From Callorhinus ursinus (Eukaryota; Chordata; Mammalia; Carnivora; Otariidae): DNA of 64,000 bases. Of the stretch, positions 36,318 to 48,735 are shown piece by piece; within the stretch, counting starts at the first letter, position 1; every line of letters starts with the position of its first letter. The notes beneath the pieces were generated by a model, which ran no database searches, was not told the DNA's origin, and saw only the letters and a program-made list of their open reading frames with translations. The stretch lies in NCBI RefSeq assembly GCF_003265705.1, contig NW_020313157.1:186001-250000 (forward strand), written 5' to 3'. Made by a program: the position numbers and the translations under genes.

Positions 36318-36432
36318 AAGCCTCACCTACTTTTAAACAGTTTAGAAGCACATAACTGGGACAAAACTATCAGTGCAATCAGGCAGGTGTAAGATAATAA
36401 AGACACAGAGGAGACAATTTCACCAAGTGAAA

Positions 36433-36550
36433 GATATATATATATATAAAAATTATATATTTATATATGCATATATATATAAATTATATATTTTATATAT
36501 GCATATAAATATAAATGCTTTATATAAATATGGTTTACGTATTATATATA
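36433..36550. repeat. AT-rich TA/TATAAA repeat
   Basis: A 118-bp region of TATATA, AAATTATATAT and TGCATATA units located about 100 bp after the minus-strand SINE. Confidence 0.85.
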
Positions 36551-36789
36551 CCACAATAAAATGGCCATAATTAGTGACTTTCTTGCCAATCCTTGTATTT
36601 ATTGACAGACTTCATTTGCATTCTCTCTCCTAATAACCCCTGAATTGCATTTTGAAGTCAAGGCCCCCCAGAAGCTGGCACACTACTCTTCCAAGTCAGT
36701 TTGGAATCAAAACCCCCACTGGATGACCTCTGCAAGTTTGAAGTGTTACATCATGATAACGCCAACCCTGCCCTTGGTCGTTTTGTCTG

Positions 36790-36955
36790 CGCTGTTGGAG
36801 TGGAATAAGGAAGGGGATGGTAACAGTCTCCTAACCTGGAAAATGAGTAATAATAATAGTGCACACCTTCTAAGGCTCTGTGAAGACTTAGCTCGGTAAT
36901 ATAGGCCAACTTGGCAGAGTTCTTGGCACATGAACTCAATAAATGGAAGGCAATG
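36790..36955 (+). mobile_element. MIR fragment
   Basis: CTAACCTGGAAAATGAGTAATAATAATAGTGCACACC and CTTGGCACATGAACTCAATAAATGG are the MIR middle and end. Confidence 0.6.
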
Positions 36956-37039
36956 AATTTTTTAGAGTGACAGTGACTTTTTCTTAAAATGTCAAAAACA
37001 AGAAGAAAGCAAGCCTCTCTCAGGAAACATACAAAGGAA

Positions 37040-37560
37040 AGGTTCTCCTTTGCTTGTTAAGCACGTTTTTACTGAGCAACTACTGTATGTTGGACACGTA
37101 AGTTAGTCCTCCCAACACACGTTGTTCCCAGTTCAGTGCAAGAGAAAGAAGAAGGAAAGAGACAGTTGTGAGGCTGGGATCAGAGTGGGTCACAGAGGGC
37201 TGAGTAAACTTAAATCAGGGACACGCCGCACAGCTGGATGTTCTGGGAGCCCTGCCAATTCTAGAGGTTACGTTTTCAGTGGGAGACGTCTACCAGAAAG
37301 GACAAAGGGCCTGACGCTGTACCAGCAGAGGGCAAGGTGCAGGCAAAGACGCAGAGGTGAAATCGGGTTCTGGATTCAGGGGAGTACATGGGCCCCTTAG
37401 TGTCATGGTCGGTGGGCGCATATGAAGGAAGGACAGACAGAACAGCACAGTGCGGGGGTGTGTGGGGGTTATATCACAAAGGGCCCTGTGTGCAGAGCAA
37501 AAGCATATTTCATGATAAAAACTAAGAGGAGCCACTTACGGATTATCGCAGGGTGTGGTG
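37040..37560 (-). mobile_element. Probable L2 fragment
   Basis: Begins TTTTTACTGAGCAACTACTGTATGTTGGACAC and later has AGGGCAAGGTGCAGGCAAAGACGCAGAGG and AAAGGGCCCTGTGTGCAGAGC, as expected in order for reverse-complement L2. Diverged. Confidence 0.5.
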
Positions 37561-38514
37561 TGACCAGCACGCGACAATGGGGCTGAGCCATGGCCGACAA
37601 ACAGTAAATGCAGGTCAGATGGCTGGTTGAGTCACTGACTGAACAGGTGAAGGTATTACGAGTGTATCAATAAAGTAATGAATGAAGGATGAGTGAATGG
37701 TCCACTCTACATCTTCAAGTGATAGTCAAATATAGTATTATAATACCCAGGCCCAAAAAGAGCAGGGAACTGTGTTTTCTCTGCTGGTAACATGAGGTTT
37801 GGTTACACAACCAAGGCCCAGAGATGTCCTTGAATCATGCAGTTGGGGTCTTAGTACTCTGACCTAAGACTCTAGGTTTGCAGACACAGCAGCTGAGACC
37901 CCAGCTTACAGTCCATTTCTTCCCTCCGGTTAGAGGTTGCTGTTCAAATGCAAATTAAAACAAGCTCCTTCTCATCCCAAGAAAGAAACCTAGATTTGGA
38001 TTCGTTCATAACGGCTGGATGTTTCAGCTTAATAAACCTAATTAGGAATTACAGAGATTATGATTAAACATATTAAATGATTAATAGCATTATGCCGCTC
38101 ATGTGAAAATTAAAATTAATCATCTTTAGTCAAACAGGACTTTGGAGAAATCTTTGCGTTGTTTCCTTTGATAAAAACATACAACGCTCAATTAATCATT
38201 TTGTAGCACGGGAATGTGTACAAAAGCTCATAAATTGTTATGTCGGAATACCTGTGTATTAAAAGTAATTTTTAAAGATAACATGTAAAATGGAAAACAA
38301 ACCGAAAGTGTTTCTGACATCGTGGGTGAGTGAAGAGGAGGACGTCAGGATCCAGAGGCTGACTCTAGAGCCTGGGGCAAGGCAGGGGTGAGACCTTCCA
38401 GAACGGTCCTCACAGAGTCTCATACTGGTATATCGGGGTGAGAGCTTTCCCCTTCCCTTTTTCTGGAAATTGTCAGGGAAAACATATTCAAGACAAGCCT
38501 GAATTTTAAGTCCC

Positions 38515-38966
38515 TATATTAGTCTGCTAAGAAATTACCACAGACATGGTAGCTAAAATCAACGGAAATGGATTCCCTCATGGTTGTGGGGCCCAGATGT
38601 CTACAGTGAAGGTGAGAAGGTGCTGTCAGGACCACACTCCCTCCGGAGGCTCTAGGGGAGAGCCCACCTTTGCCTCTCCCAGCTGCTGGTGACCTCTGGG
38701 CTTGAAGCTGCACTTCCCCAATCTCTGTTTCCACGTTCATATGGCCTTCTTCCCTCTGTGTGTCTGGGACTCACATCTCCCTCTGCCTTTTTCTTCTTAT
38801 AAGGACATTAGTCATCGGATTTAAAGCTCACACTAGATCTTGTCTTGGGATCCTTAACTTAGTTACATCTGCAAGGACCCTTTGTCCAAACAAGGTCATA
38901 TTCATGGGTTTACGAATGATGGGATGTGAACGTACGTTTTGAAGGCCACATTCAACCCACTACAAT
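38515..38966 (-). mobile_element. MaLR LTR (MLT1/MST-like)
   Basis: TATTAGTCTGCTAAGAAATTACCACAGAC at one end, CTTCTTATAAGGACATTAGTCATCGGATTTA in the middle and GGCCACATTCAACCCACTACA at the other match a reverse-complement MaLR LTR. It carries no internal coding region. Confidence 0.8.
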
Positions 38967-39869
38967 CTTCTAAACAAGCAAACAAACCGGAAGTGCACGT
39001 TGAATGAATAGCTGTTATCAAGAAGTGGATGCATTTTCTACCACTGAGGGTGGCATGAGGTTCTCCAAGGGGTTGGCCTCACCCCAGGTCTAGAAGAAGA
39101 GAGAATGTCTCTGTCCGAGCTGTCCCAGGCTCCCATCTGTCACACTGGGAACTTTAATGAGTTGTCTAAGGAGAGATTTGAGCCTTCCTTTTATCCTAAC
39201 CCAGGCTGTCGGGCTGCCTTTGTGCACCTCCCCCTGGATGTGATGACCCCCCTTCAGCTGGGCTGAGAGGCGCTCCACCAGCCTCCTGAAAGGCATCTAA
39301 CACTCTAAAAATAAGGCTAGGTCTGCAGGTTCCCTGAGCCTAGCACTGTAGCTCACATAGATGGACAAGCAGTTAGAGCATCCCCGAGAAGGTCGGTGAA
39401 GCTCACGGCAAATGCGCAGCGTGAAATTTTGAAGAACAAAAATAAAGTCATGTGAAAAAGCTGAGGAAGTTGCTAAGGGAATTGCACATCTCGAATGCGT
39501 ATTACCAAAAAGCGGGGGCTACCTGGTTGGTAGTTACATCCCTCAAGGCTGGTACATGTCAAGGCTTACTTGGAATTAATGGCTGGAAGAAGAACTCTTG
39601 ATTTATCCATGTCTGATTCTTTTAAAGCATCATTCTGGCTCTAAAAGTGGGACCTAGCTGAATTGAAAGGGTGCCTCATAACCATGTTTGGGAGATCAGG
39701 AGGTAGAACATGAAGACCAAGCAAATTACTCCTGGTCTGCTTGCTCAGAGATGAGAGAAGATTGAGAAAACAAAGGTGTTAGAGGGTAGAATTAGAATGG
39801 CCAGGGCACCTTCCCTCTCAGAACCCTCTGGTCCAGACCCTCATCCTGGGCTGGGAGATTCAGTACGCT

Positions 39870-40255
39870 CTGGCCCAGACCCCCTTGCTTCCTGAGGTTC
39901 CCGCTCCTTACTCACTGGCCACCTGGCTCCTCCTTCCACGCACGCAGCATACTCCCTCCTCAGGCTTCATGCCTGCCCTTCCTTTACCTGGAAAATTTAC
40001 ACCCCAGATGCCCATGTGGCTTGCCCCCTTCTTCCCAGCTCTCTGCCAAGACAGCACCCATTAGAGACATCCTCATCTAGAGCTTCAGCATCTCCTGTCT
40101 CCCTGCTCATTCGCTTTTTTCATAGCACCTATCACTTCTTGCCTTTGTATTACCTGCTTCTGTTAGTTTCTATGGTGTTTCTTTGTCTCCTCCACCAGAA
40201 GACATGAAGTCCATGAGGACAGAGATGGGGAGTTTCCATCCACTGTTCTGTCCTT
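39870..40255 (+). mobile_element. L2 fragment
   Basis: CTCATTCGCTTTTTTCATAGCACCTATCACTT and CAGAAGACATGAAGTCCATGAGGACAGAGATGG follow the L2 3' UTR order. A MER5A-like element abuts it. Confidence 0.7.
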
Positions 40256-40455
40256 ACCCCCTAGGGCAGTTTCTCAGCACCAGAAATGCTGACATTGGGG
40301 CTGGCTAATTCTTTGATGTGGGGCTGTCCCATGCACCATAAGATGTTGAGCAGCATCCTGGCCTCCAACCCCTGTACAACAGTGGGACAACCAAAACTAT
40401 CTTCTGCGGTTCAGATGTTCCCTGGGGGGCAAAACTGCACCGACTAGAAATACGA
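40256..40455 (-). mobile_element. MER5A-like hAT fragment
   Basis: CAGTTTCTCAGCACCAGAAATGCTGACATTGGGGC, GTGGGGCTGTCCCATGCACCATAAGATGTTGAGCAGCATCCTGGCC match MER5A in reverse with both ends near complete. Confidence 0.8.
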
Positions 40456-42059
40456 GCCAGAGCACATGGCAAGTTCTCAGCGAGTACCTGTGGCTTTTGC
40501 TACAAGTGAGCTGCATGAATGCTGAGTTCACAGCTCTTGATCTTAGTTTGCCTATGGGTGAAGTGATAAATGCCCGTCTGTCCTGGACCCTTCAGAGTCG
40601 AATAACAAAAGCAAAGTCTTGTGAAAGTTAAGTCCCATGAATAAACAGGGAATACGTATCATTACTATTCTTAGCAGTGTTTATAACCATCCGCTTTCCT
40701 TCTCCGTTTCTCGGGGCCCACCCATACTGACAACTCGGAGATGCCGCCTCCCCATCACGCCCGCAGGGTCGCAGGACCCCATATGAATGGACAGTCCATT
40801 CACCTCAAGAGGTGGGTTTCCAGGCAGCACTTGGCAGAGGTTCCCAAATAAGCTCATTAGGACAGCAAAGCCAGCTTGTGCTCTGGCCCCGTTTGAAGGC
40901 CCTATTAGGAGGCAGGATGTGTGCTGCAGAATTTTGCCTAATAAACAAACTCCCCAGATATCGGCGCAGGTTATAAATGTTAAGAAAACACCACTGGCAC
41001 TTTAATCTCCTGAAGATCACTTAGTGCTTCCGCAAAGACCTTAATAAAGAACCGCGGGGCTCCCTCTGCTATAATTGTTCCTAATTCAATGAATAGCTCT
41101 GAGCAACCCAAGACTAATCCTGGTGAAATTGGATTTTGATATCGACCAATCCAGGGATGACTGTTGGAGAGAAGCCACATGGTTTTGTATGTGCCTTTGA
41201 GAGTCTGGCCCCACCCACATCTTCTCTCTGAGCCAATGGGGTGTTGCTGAGCTCATCCCTGTGCCACCTTCGGGGATGACCAGGTATCTTGGGAGCACAG
41301 GCAAAGGATATCTGTAGCTGGATATCTCTGAGCCAAACTCCAGTCCCGTCACATACTAGCCCAGCTCCTTAAACCCTTCTGAGCCTATTGCCTGAGATGC
41401 AAGTAGGGATAAAGGATCCCATCACAGAGTTGTCTGTGGTCCCAGGTTGCTGGAGGCAACACAAGTGACCATCACAAGGACAGATGAGTAAAATGTGGTG
41501 AAGCTGTCAGCAGAAATCAGAGTTCAGAGAGGAATCGTATATTTGGAAGCACAGGGCTGAGCGCCTGTAGTGGGGGAGACAACCATAAGAAATAAAACAA
41601 GAACGGTACCAAATTATATTTTGCCACCCCTAAATATGCTTCTTTGGCATAAGGGTTATTTTGGGATGATTATTTTTGAGAAACAGCAGACACAGGAGAA
41701 GCTCTGAAAAGAGTAGAAGTTACCCTTTTGCAAGAGAAATTTACATTTAAAAGGAAAGTCTCCATTTGTAGGGGTGTCTCCCTTTTGGAGGTAGCAGGGA
41801 AAGAAAGTACCTAAATTTCTAGAAATCCTTCAAAAGACAAGACAATGACCTCAATCTAGAACAACCTCACCCTTGTTTACTGTGCTTTTCCTGATAACCT
41901 CCCCATTGCTGGCTCCCCTGCTCCCCCAACATCTTCTGTCTTTAGCTGGAGATGGTGTTTAAGCCGGTGACTTGGGCCATTCCAGTTTGTTACTCGGTCT
42001 TTCCACATGTACTCACAACACAGCACTAGATACAGTTCAAGGATGGTGGTCATGCACTT

Positions 42060-42515
42060 TAGAGCAGTCCCATTCAATAAAATAAAATAGTGGCCACATA
42101 CATAGTCTTAAAGTTTCTAGAAGCCACATTTCAAAAAGAGTATAAAGAAACGTGGAATTAATTTTAAGGATATATTTATTTTAATCCGATTTATCAAAAC
42201 TATTATTTCAATATGTAATTAAAGTAAGTGATATTTTAAAATCTTTTTTTCCCCCTAGGTCTTGGAGATTTTGTATATAGTTTGTATTCATGGCTCATCA
42301 TCTCAACATGGACACTACATTTTCATTGGAAATACCTGATCTATATTTAGACTTTGAAAAATTGACAGTTGAATAGCCAAGATTTTCAAAACACACCTAA
42401 AAGGCTTTTAATAACGGAATCAAGTGTCAGTGTTTAAATTTTAATTAAAGTTGAGTTTAATTAAAAAATCCAGTTCCTCAGTCATACCAGCCATGGGCTC
42501 CGCAGATACCTATAG
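42060..42515 (+). mobile_element. hAT-type MER element, long form
   Basis: CAGTCCCATTCAATAAAATAAAATAGTGGCCACATACATAG, TTTCTAGAAGCCACATTTCAAAAAGAGTATAAAGAAACG and GGTCTTGGAGATTTTGTATATAGTTTG match a common mammalian hAT MER with CTGTCCAATA-type ends. A short MaLR-like start follows at about 42520. Confidence 0.6.
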
Positions 42516-42769
42516 CTGGCAGAGTAATGGTCCCCTCGAAATGTTAATATCCTAATCCCTGGAGCCTCTGAATTTGAAGTTCACAAACTCCCTGAAGGAT
42601 ACACAGACATCCATGGACCCCCGGATAAGAACCACTGCGGTGTGAGGTCATTCGCCTCTCCCCTATCCTGAGTTGAGACATTTGGTGCCGAATACTACCA
42701 CCCACTGGTTGCAGATGAGCCCAGTGTGGAATTGGCTAATGGGTCTAGAATCGGGTATTGAATGTAAAA

Positions 42770-42950
42770 CCCTACTGAGGTCCTACTATGACCCTGGTAT
42801 CATGCAAGGTGTTTTTCACACCTTATCCCACTGACCACCATAACAATTTGAAAAACGGAAGCTCAGAGAAGTTAAGTCAGTCACCTGTCCAAAGTCACAT
42901 GGCTAGGAGATGGCAGGGCCATAAAAGAACCTAAGATATTTAACTCCATA
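42770..42950 (-). mobile_element. MIR fragment
   Basis: AAAAACGGAAGCTCAGAGAAGTTAAGTCAGTCACCTGTCCAAAGTCACATGGCTAGGAGATGGCAGGG-type text is a reverse MIR core (landmarks only quoted in part here: GAAGTTAAGTCAGTCACC, AAAGTCACATGGCTAGGAG). Confidence 0.8.
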
Positions 42951-43219
42951 TCCTGGACTCCATATTTTGACCCTCAATGGCCCCTTGAGTTCAAGGTGAA
43001 ATCTAAAGACAGCTCAGCCCTGGAGGGCAACCGCCAGCAACTTGCACAGAGTGAAATTCGCTGGAATTCTAACTGCCTGTGCTCTCAGTCGGGGCTGGAA
43101 CGGAGTGATGAGCTCTGTGAATAGGGCCCTATCACAACCAACCAGCCCAAATCAAACCAAACCAGGCTGCTTCAGATGCTTCCTCTGAGCACCTGGAGTC
43201 CTGTGCTCCCCTCTCTTGA

Positions 43220-43375
43220 GCCCTTATTAACCATATATATTTTTTAGTATCAGATTACTTCCTTCTCTGTCCTACTAGAGTATGAACATCCCAATGACAA
43301 ACACTATATTGAATCATTTTTGAGGCCCTTTACTGTGGCACATGCCGTGTGCTCAACAAATATTTATTGTGTCAT
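43220..43375 (+). mobile_element. L2 3' end
   Basis: TCCTACTAGAGTATGAACATCCC and CCGTGTGCTCAACAAATATTTATTG match the L2 3' UTR. Confidence 0.7.
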
Positions 43376-44628
43376 CCCAGGAAAGAGGTTTGGGTCCAGC
43401 TTCTTTTTTCTCCATGAGCATCCCCAATTCTGCCACAAGGGTGTCGAAACCCAATGTCCAAGACAGGATGCTAACAAGCACGATTTTCTCCCAGCACAGC
43501 CTAGTGAATATTCAGCATCCCTCCTCTCCTATAGGCTTCCTCCCCTCCATGCCCCAAGTGCTTAACAGTGATAAATAAAAAGTGTCCTTTTGAATAGCCA
43601 ACTGCTTCTTCCTCCTCCACCAATCAAGTTATTTCTCAGAGAGAAAAGCTTGTGAGTGTCTTTGAGGCATTATTTGATTAAGTTGACAATATTATGTGAG
43701 CGATGGTTGAGTACCCACTGCGATGTACTTTGGACCAAATTGATTTGTGTAACGAACACTTGCTCTGTCTCTTCTTGCAGCCTGAATAGTGGTCTTGATT
43801 TAGCCAGTAATGCTGGGCGCCAAGTGAATTTACAGGGTCCACAGTCCCTCTCTCTCAATCTGGAGAGAATAGCAGGAGCAGAGCATGGAGCGGCATAATT
43901 CAATACATTGTACTATAAGCTCAGAAAATAATATCACAGAGCTCTGCAATATACCTATTTGATTTGATTTGTAAACCTGATAAAAAAGCAATCGAGAAAA
44001 GTTCAGGGGGAACATATATATGTTCTAAGCAAAAATGTAGCGATATTGAATGTGTACAAAGAACCAAAGTACTGGGTGGGGAGGGGAGAAAACCATGCAT
44101 ACTAAATCAACTCCACACCCTGCGTTAGACAATATTGCACATTCTCCATTTAAAACGAAGCAAGATTGTGCAAAGTTATTTTCCATTAAAAATAATAATA
44201 ATGGTGAGCCCAGGGAATGTGAATTAAAATCCACGTCTCAGGTTTTCTCACAATCCTGCTTCAAAACGGGCTCGTGCAGATTCACTCAGCTTCCTGCTTT
44301 TTCATTTTAGCTCTGTAGGCAAACAAATAAGTTAATCACACAGCTTTTGGATGTAGTTAATGCCTCCTTCCTAGCTCGGCGGGGCAGATTCCACAGCCAG
44401 GTGACACAGATTTAAGAAACTCATCACATTTCCCTCAACCCGAATAAATTCAATGCTCTGCTGGAATGATGAAATTCTTCAGAACGGAGAAGCGCTGCAG
44501 GACACAGAACGGCTGACTCCAAATTCTCTTGCCTTTTTTTCACTCTTTGAAAGTATAGGATGAGCATACAAGGGGCCAAGTGTCGAACACATCAGTAAAG
44601 TGGATGGGTTACAGAGGTATCTGTATGA

Positions 44629-44990
44629 GCACACTTGAGCTGCTGTAACAAAATGCCACAGACTGGGAGGCTTCAACCACAGATATTTATTTCTCCAGGT
44701 TCTGGAGGCTGGAAAGTCTGAGATCAAGATGTCAGCTTATAGGGCTCCTGGTGAGGTCTCTCTTCCCAGCTTGCGACCTCCCTGCATCCTCACGTGGTGG
44801 AGGGAGAATGCTCTCTCTCTTCTTCCTCTTCCTATAAGGACACTGATTCCAACATGAGGACCCTGCCCTCATCTAACCCTAATTACTTCCCAAAGTCCCC
44901 ACCTCCACGTGCCATCACATGGGGGCTTAAGGCTTCAACACGAATCAGGGGGTGGGGGGGGAGAGGACACAATTCAGTCTATAGCAGTGT
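44629..44990 (-). mobile_element. MaLR LTR (MLT1-like)
   Basis: GCTGCTGTAACAAAATGCCACAGACTGGGAGGCTTCAACCACAG, TTCTGGAGGCTGGAAAGTC and GGACACAATTCAGTCTATAGCA are the standard reverse MLT1 landmarks. Confidence 0.85.
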
Positions 44991-45084
44991 CATTGAAGCC
45001 GAGCCTGCAAACACCTGGGGATATGAAGTGTTTTGTCCTGGGGAGAGAAAGGAGTTTCACTGGGCTTGAAACCGGCTATTCTCT

Positions 45085-45165
45085 TATCATTCAAAATATA
45101 TTTATTGAGCACCTAATATACATATATCTATCTCTGGGGATACAGCAGGTAGGGTTGGGAGCTGG
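45085..45165 (-). mobile_element. L2 fragment
   Basis: AAATATATTTATTGAGCACCTAATATAC and CTGGGGATACAGCAGGTAGG are reverse L2 3' landmarks. Confidence 0.65.
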
Positions 45166-45314
45166 TGTCCACTTATCAGACAACAGGAATAGTAGGACTA
45201 TAGGAAGGGCTCTTTCTTTCCTTCTCCATGCTCAAAGTTTCAGTTTTTAGTTCCAGGAACAAGGAGCTGAAAATAACTACCACTACGAATAACAATAGCA
45301 ATAAACATGCATAG

Positions 45315-45540
45315 ACTCTGAAACAAGTGACCTGGGTTTGAATAACAGCCTTACCACTTCGTAGCTGTGTGACCTTGAGCAGATTACTTAACCTCTCTGG
45401 GCCTCATTTCTTTCATTAGCACCTACCCCAAATGAGTCAGTACATGTAAGTGCCCTTCCTACCCCATAATTATGAATGATGATCAACATCTAGAACAGTG
45501 CCTGACACCTGGTAGCCACTTAATAAACATTGGTCGAATG
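45315..45540 (+). mobile_element. MIR, near full length
   Basis: GACCTGGGTTTGAATAACAG, GTAGCTGTGTGACCTTGAGCAGATTACTTAACCTCTCTGGGCCTCA and AGAACAGTGCCTGACACCTGGTAG give the full MIR order. Confidence 0.88.
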
Positions 45541-45544
45541 ATTA

Positions 45545-45695
45545 ACACTCTGTTAAGCTCTTTGCATACATTATATTTCACTGCATCACCTGATGACTCA
45601 GAGAAGAAGATTCTATCATTTATCCCTATCATATGGCAAAGGAACGGCCATGCAGAGGGGCTAAGAGCTGCTTCAGGATGCCCAGTCAGTACATG
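45545..45695 (-). mobile_element. MIR fragment
   Basis: Begins TTAAGCTCTTTGCATACATTATATTTCACTGCATC and contains a degenerate AGAGGGGCTAAGAGCTGC core; reverse MIR orientation, abutting the MIR before it. Confidence 0.5.
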
Positions 45696-47439
45696 ACAGG
45701 CAGTGTGGGAGAATGGTTGAGAGCCCAGGCACTGCAATTTCCTGAGGCAAATCCCTTAAGGACATCTAAAGAAGATGCAACAGCTTTCTGGCCATGTGGT
45801 TATTAAAAACTCAGGCCAGTCCATTTTAAAGCTTCCAAAGTCAGTGAGATTCAAATTCTCTTCCTATTGCTATAGACCGGAGTCCTGATAGACCTGTGTC
45901 CTGACAGACGTGCCTCAGGCAAGGGGCATTTCCTGCCTCCTCACCCCTACCATCCAGCGCTTTGCACTGTCTGTTAGAGGGGCTGCCTCTGGGGCCCTCT
46001 TCCTCCTCTTCTTCGGTCTTGTTCTTTTGGAGTTGGGGGGTGGGGGAAGGGACTGAGGAGGCAGAGGGCGTTCAACGAAACAAGATGCTTTTTGGTGGAG
46101 AGAATCAATCTCTCTCTGATTTCTCTCTCATTCTACTGGTGGCTTCTGTGGGCGGGTGGGGGGAGCCGGGGGGGGTTGGTATGCTTGGGTTGCTTGGGGT
46201 GGTCATCTGCCAACCCATCGTCCTCCATAGCTGCTGAGGGTCCTGTATCTTCAAGGTCAGTGCGCAATGCTGCCCATTCTCCTTTTAGGTTTGTGTGTGT
46301 GTGGGTGGGGGGGTCCCTCCTTCAGCATTGTTTTTCCGAACATCCTGAGAACTCCTTCGCTGTCCTCTGAATGTCAGGCTCTTCCAAGAGCCAGGTGAGA
46401 TGGTGGGTGCCCTAACACATTCTCCATGACAGTTCTTTCCCATGCTGCTGTTTCGGACTATGCCAGTGAGCCTCCACGTTGATAAATGCCCAGATAAGAA
46501 GCAGGCACAAGCTTCTATGTTAATGACATCCCTGCACCCAACTAATTTAAGGAACATGTCAAGTTCTCCCAAGAACTCTGCACTGCCTTCTGCTTTGATG
46601 GCATTATTAAGATGAGCATTCCCATTCTCCGGCTTAGCGAGCATCCACCTGAAGGAGCTGACGGCCTCCCCTTCTTGCTGGCAGCCCACTCTCCCTCTCC
46701 AGGAGTGACTCTCTTGAAGATTTATCCTCACCTCACCTTGGCCTCCTGGTTTCTTTTTTAAACCCATCCCACTCAGAAATCAAAGCCAACTTAAATATCA
46801 ATTTAAAAAGGAAAAATGTTGATAGTTTGTATCAAATCCTCAAATCCACCTAGCTAAAAGATTATTCCCCCCCAACATATTATGCAAGATTTAATTTAAC
46901 CAAATGGCAAATCTATACATTATGCAAATTTTCCGGGCCTAAGAAAATTGCTGAATGCACAACTCAGTTGCAGAAAATTGGTGATGAATTTAAGATGGAA
47001 CTGATCTCAGCTAAAATCCCAGGATTTTCCTTACTAATTACTTCTTTCTTCGTATAAATGCTTTGAACAAAGAGACAAGCACTCTGAGGGTTTTGCTCTG
47101 GGAGTACTGGGGTTTTTCCAGTATACACCGAGACATGTGTAGATATCATTCTTTGGAATATTGATATGTCTATTCTGCATTTGACAAAGAATCCTGTCGC
47201 ATAAAGTATACAATTTCTGCAAACTGCCATGATTCAGATTACTTCTGAGTTCCAGACCCTATTCATCAGTGGGCTAATTTCTCCTGCACTGGTGGGTGGG
47301 GAGGAGTGTAAATATATGTTAGGAGACGGAAATACTAAGAAATATACTCTGAAAATAGAAATGACTTCATCTCCTTCCCAGTTTGCTCTTTACCTAGACA
47401 GCAAACTTTTTTCTTAAAAATGCCATATGGAAAATAGTT

Positions 47440-47585
47440 TGTCTTTGAGGGCCACACTGCCTCTGTTGTAAGTGAAAGCAACCACAGGCAATATCTAAAC
47501 AACTGAACGATGGGTGTGGCTATGTTCCAATAAAACTTTATTGACAATAAAGGCAGTGGGCCATAGTTTGGCATGACTGTTCTTG
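47440..47585 (+). mobile_element. MER20-like hAT element
   Basis: GAGGGCCACACTGCCTCTGTTG, GGGTGTGGCTATGTTCCAATAAAACTTTATTGACAATAAAGGCAGTGGGCCATAGTTTGGCATGACTG is the MER20 3' half (landmarks: TTCCAATAAAACTTTATT, GGGCCATAGTTTGGC). Confidence 0.8.
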
Positions 47586-48584
47586 GAGAAACCATTATCC
47601 TAATCCTACACTGTTCTATTTGGCTGCCATTTAAAGAGCTTCTTGCTAGATGTGAGTGGTAAAGGATGAATAAGACATACCCAGGGCCCTGGGGATCTCC
47701 CGGTGAGGCAGGGGAGAAAAATAAGGAATGATACAATTAATAAGACAATGGGTGAGTTCTCTGATTGAAGGACCTTCAGATACATAATTCAACAAGAGGG
47801 GAATATGGAAGACTTCTTGGGCAATCTCATTCATCTAGAAACTTGGCAGTTCTATATTAGCGGGGTTCACAGGCCAACCTTTAATGGTCTACAAGTCCAA
47901 TTCTTAAAATGAACAAAGAGAAATATCTGGCAGTCCTGGGCTCTCTCTCATCTAATCATGTTATTCAAAGCTCTAATAAGGGGAGGTAAGCCTTGAAGTG
48001 GTAAGATGTGGATGGTAGCCACGATGCTGGGTGACATGTAGTTACCCATCCTCTCAGAGACCATTCCTTCATGTGTGCAGGAGGAACAGGAACGCTAGCT
48101 CCCTCTCAGGTCATAGTGAAACAGATGGGATTCTGCCCCAGAAAGTCTGTGGCCATTTCATATCTGTAGTCCACAATATACATTTTTCTTGGTTACACTA
48201 CTTAAAAAGCAAGACTTGCTCACACAGCAGATGAAAATACGAAAACCACTGTGGCAACCAGAAGACTCTTAGCGGAGGCCCTTCACTACAGCGGACTTAG
48301 ATTCAAGGACAACGCCTGCCAGTTTCTCACCATGTCACATTTCTCAGATGAAATTTACTGCACCCAGATAAATGAAGGCACTGATTTTGGTCACCTTGCA
48401 GGTACCAATCGTGCCTAAAAAGCCAAGGCTCTGAGATTCAGGAGGGTGGGCTGAGCAAGGAGCCCTACCTTGGTAGGGGGTTCTTGGTCACCCTTAGCAA
48501 AAGGCGGGTTTTGTGGTTTGAAAGGTAGACAGGCCTGCTTATGGGAGGGCTCTGCACATACTACCTCAGTCTATCTCCAGGTAC

Positions 48585-48735
48585 ACCCTTCAGATCACCT
48601 CTAAGTCACCTGGGAAAGTCGTTGCAAATGCAGATTACTGGTCCCCACTCCCAAAGTAACTATTCGTAACTGTAGACCCAAGAGGGATCATTTTAATAAT
48701 CCTCATGGGTGACTCTGGTATGCTCTTAACATCTT
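48585..48735 (+). mobile_element. hAT-Charlie-like fragment
   Basis: AAGTCACCTGGGAAAGTCGTTGCAAATGCAGATTACTGGTCCCCACTCCC resembles the same hAT family as at 27000 but in the other orientation. Confidence 0.5.

Noticed and set aside
36137..36351. Overlapping ORFs on both strands containing phrases such as LSHPGAP or SVRRLPSAQV.
   Set aside because: They are translations of the Can-SINE and recur at every SINE copy in the window.
46285..46767. A 160-codon minus-strand open frame.
   Set aside because: No recognisable domain, no flanking splice signals that I could support, and a low-complexity Pro/Thr end from a GT/GGGT stretch. Treated as chance.
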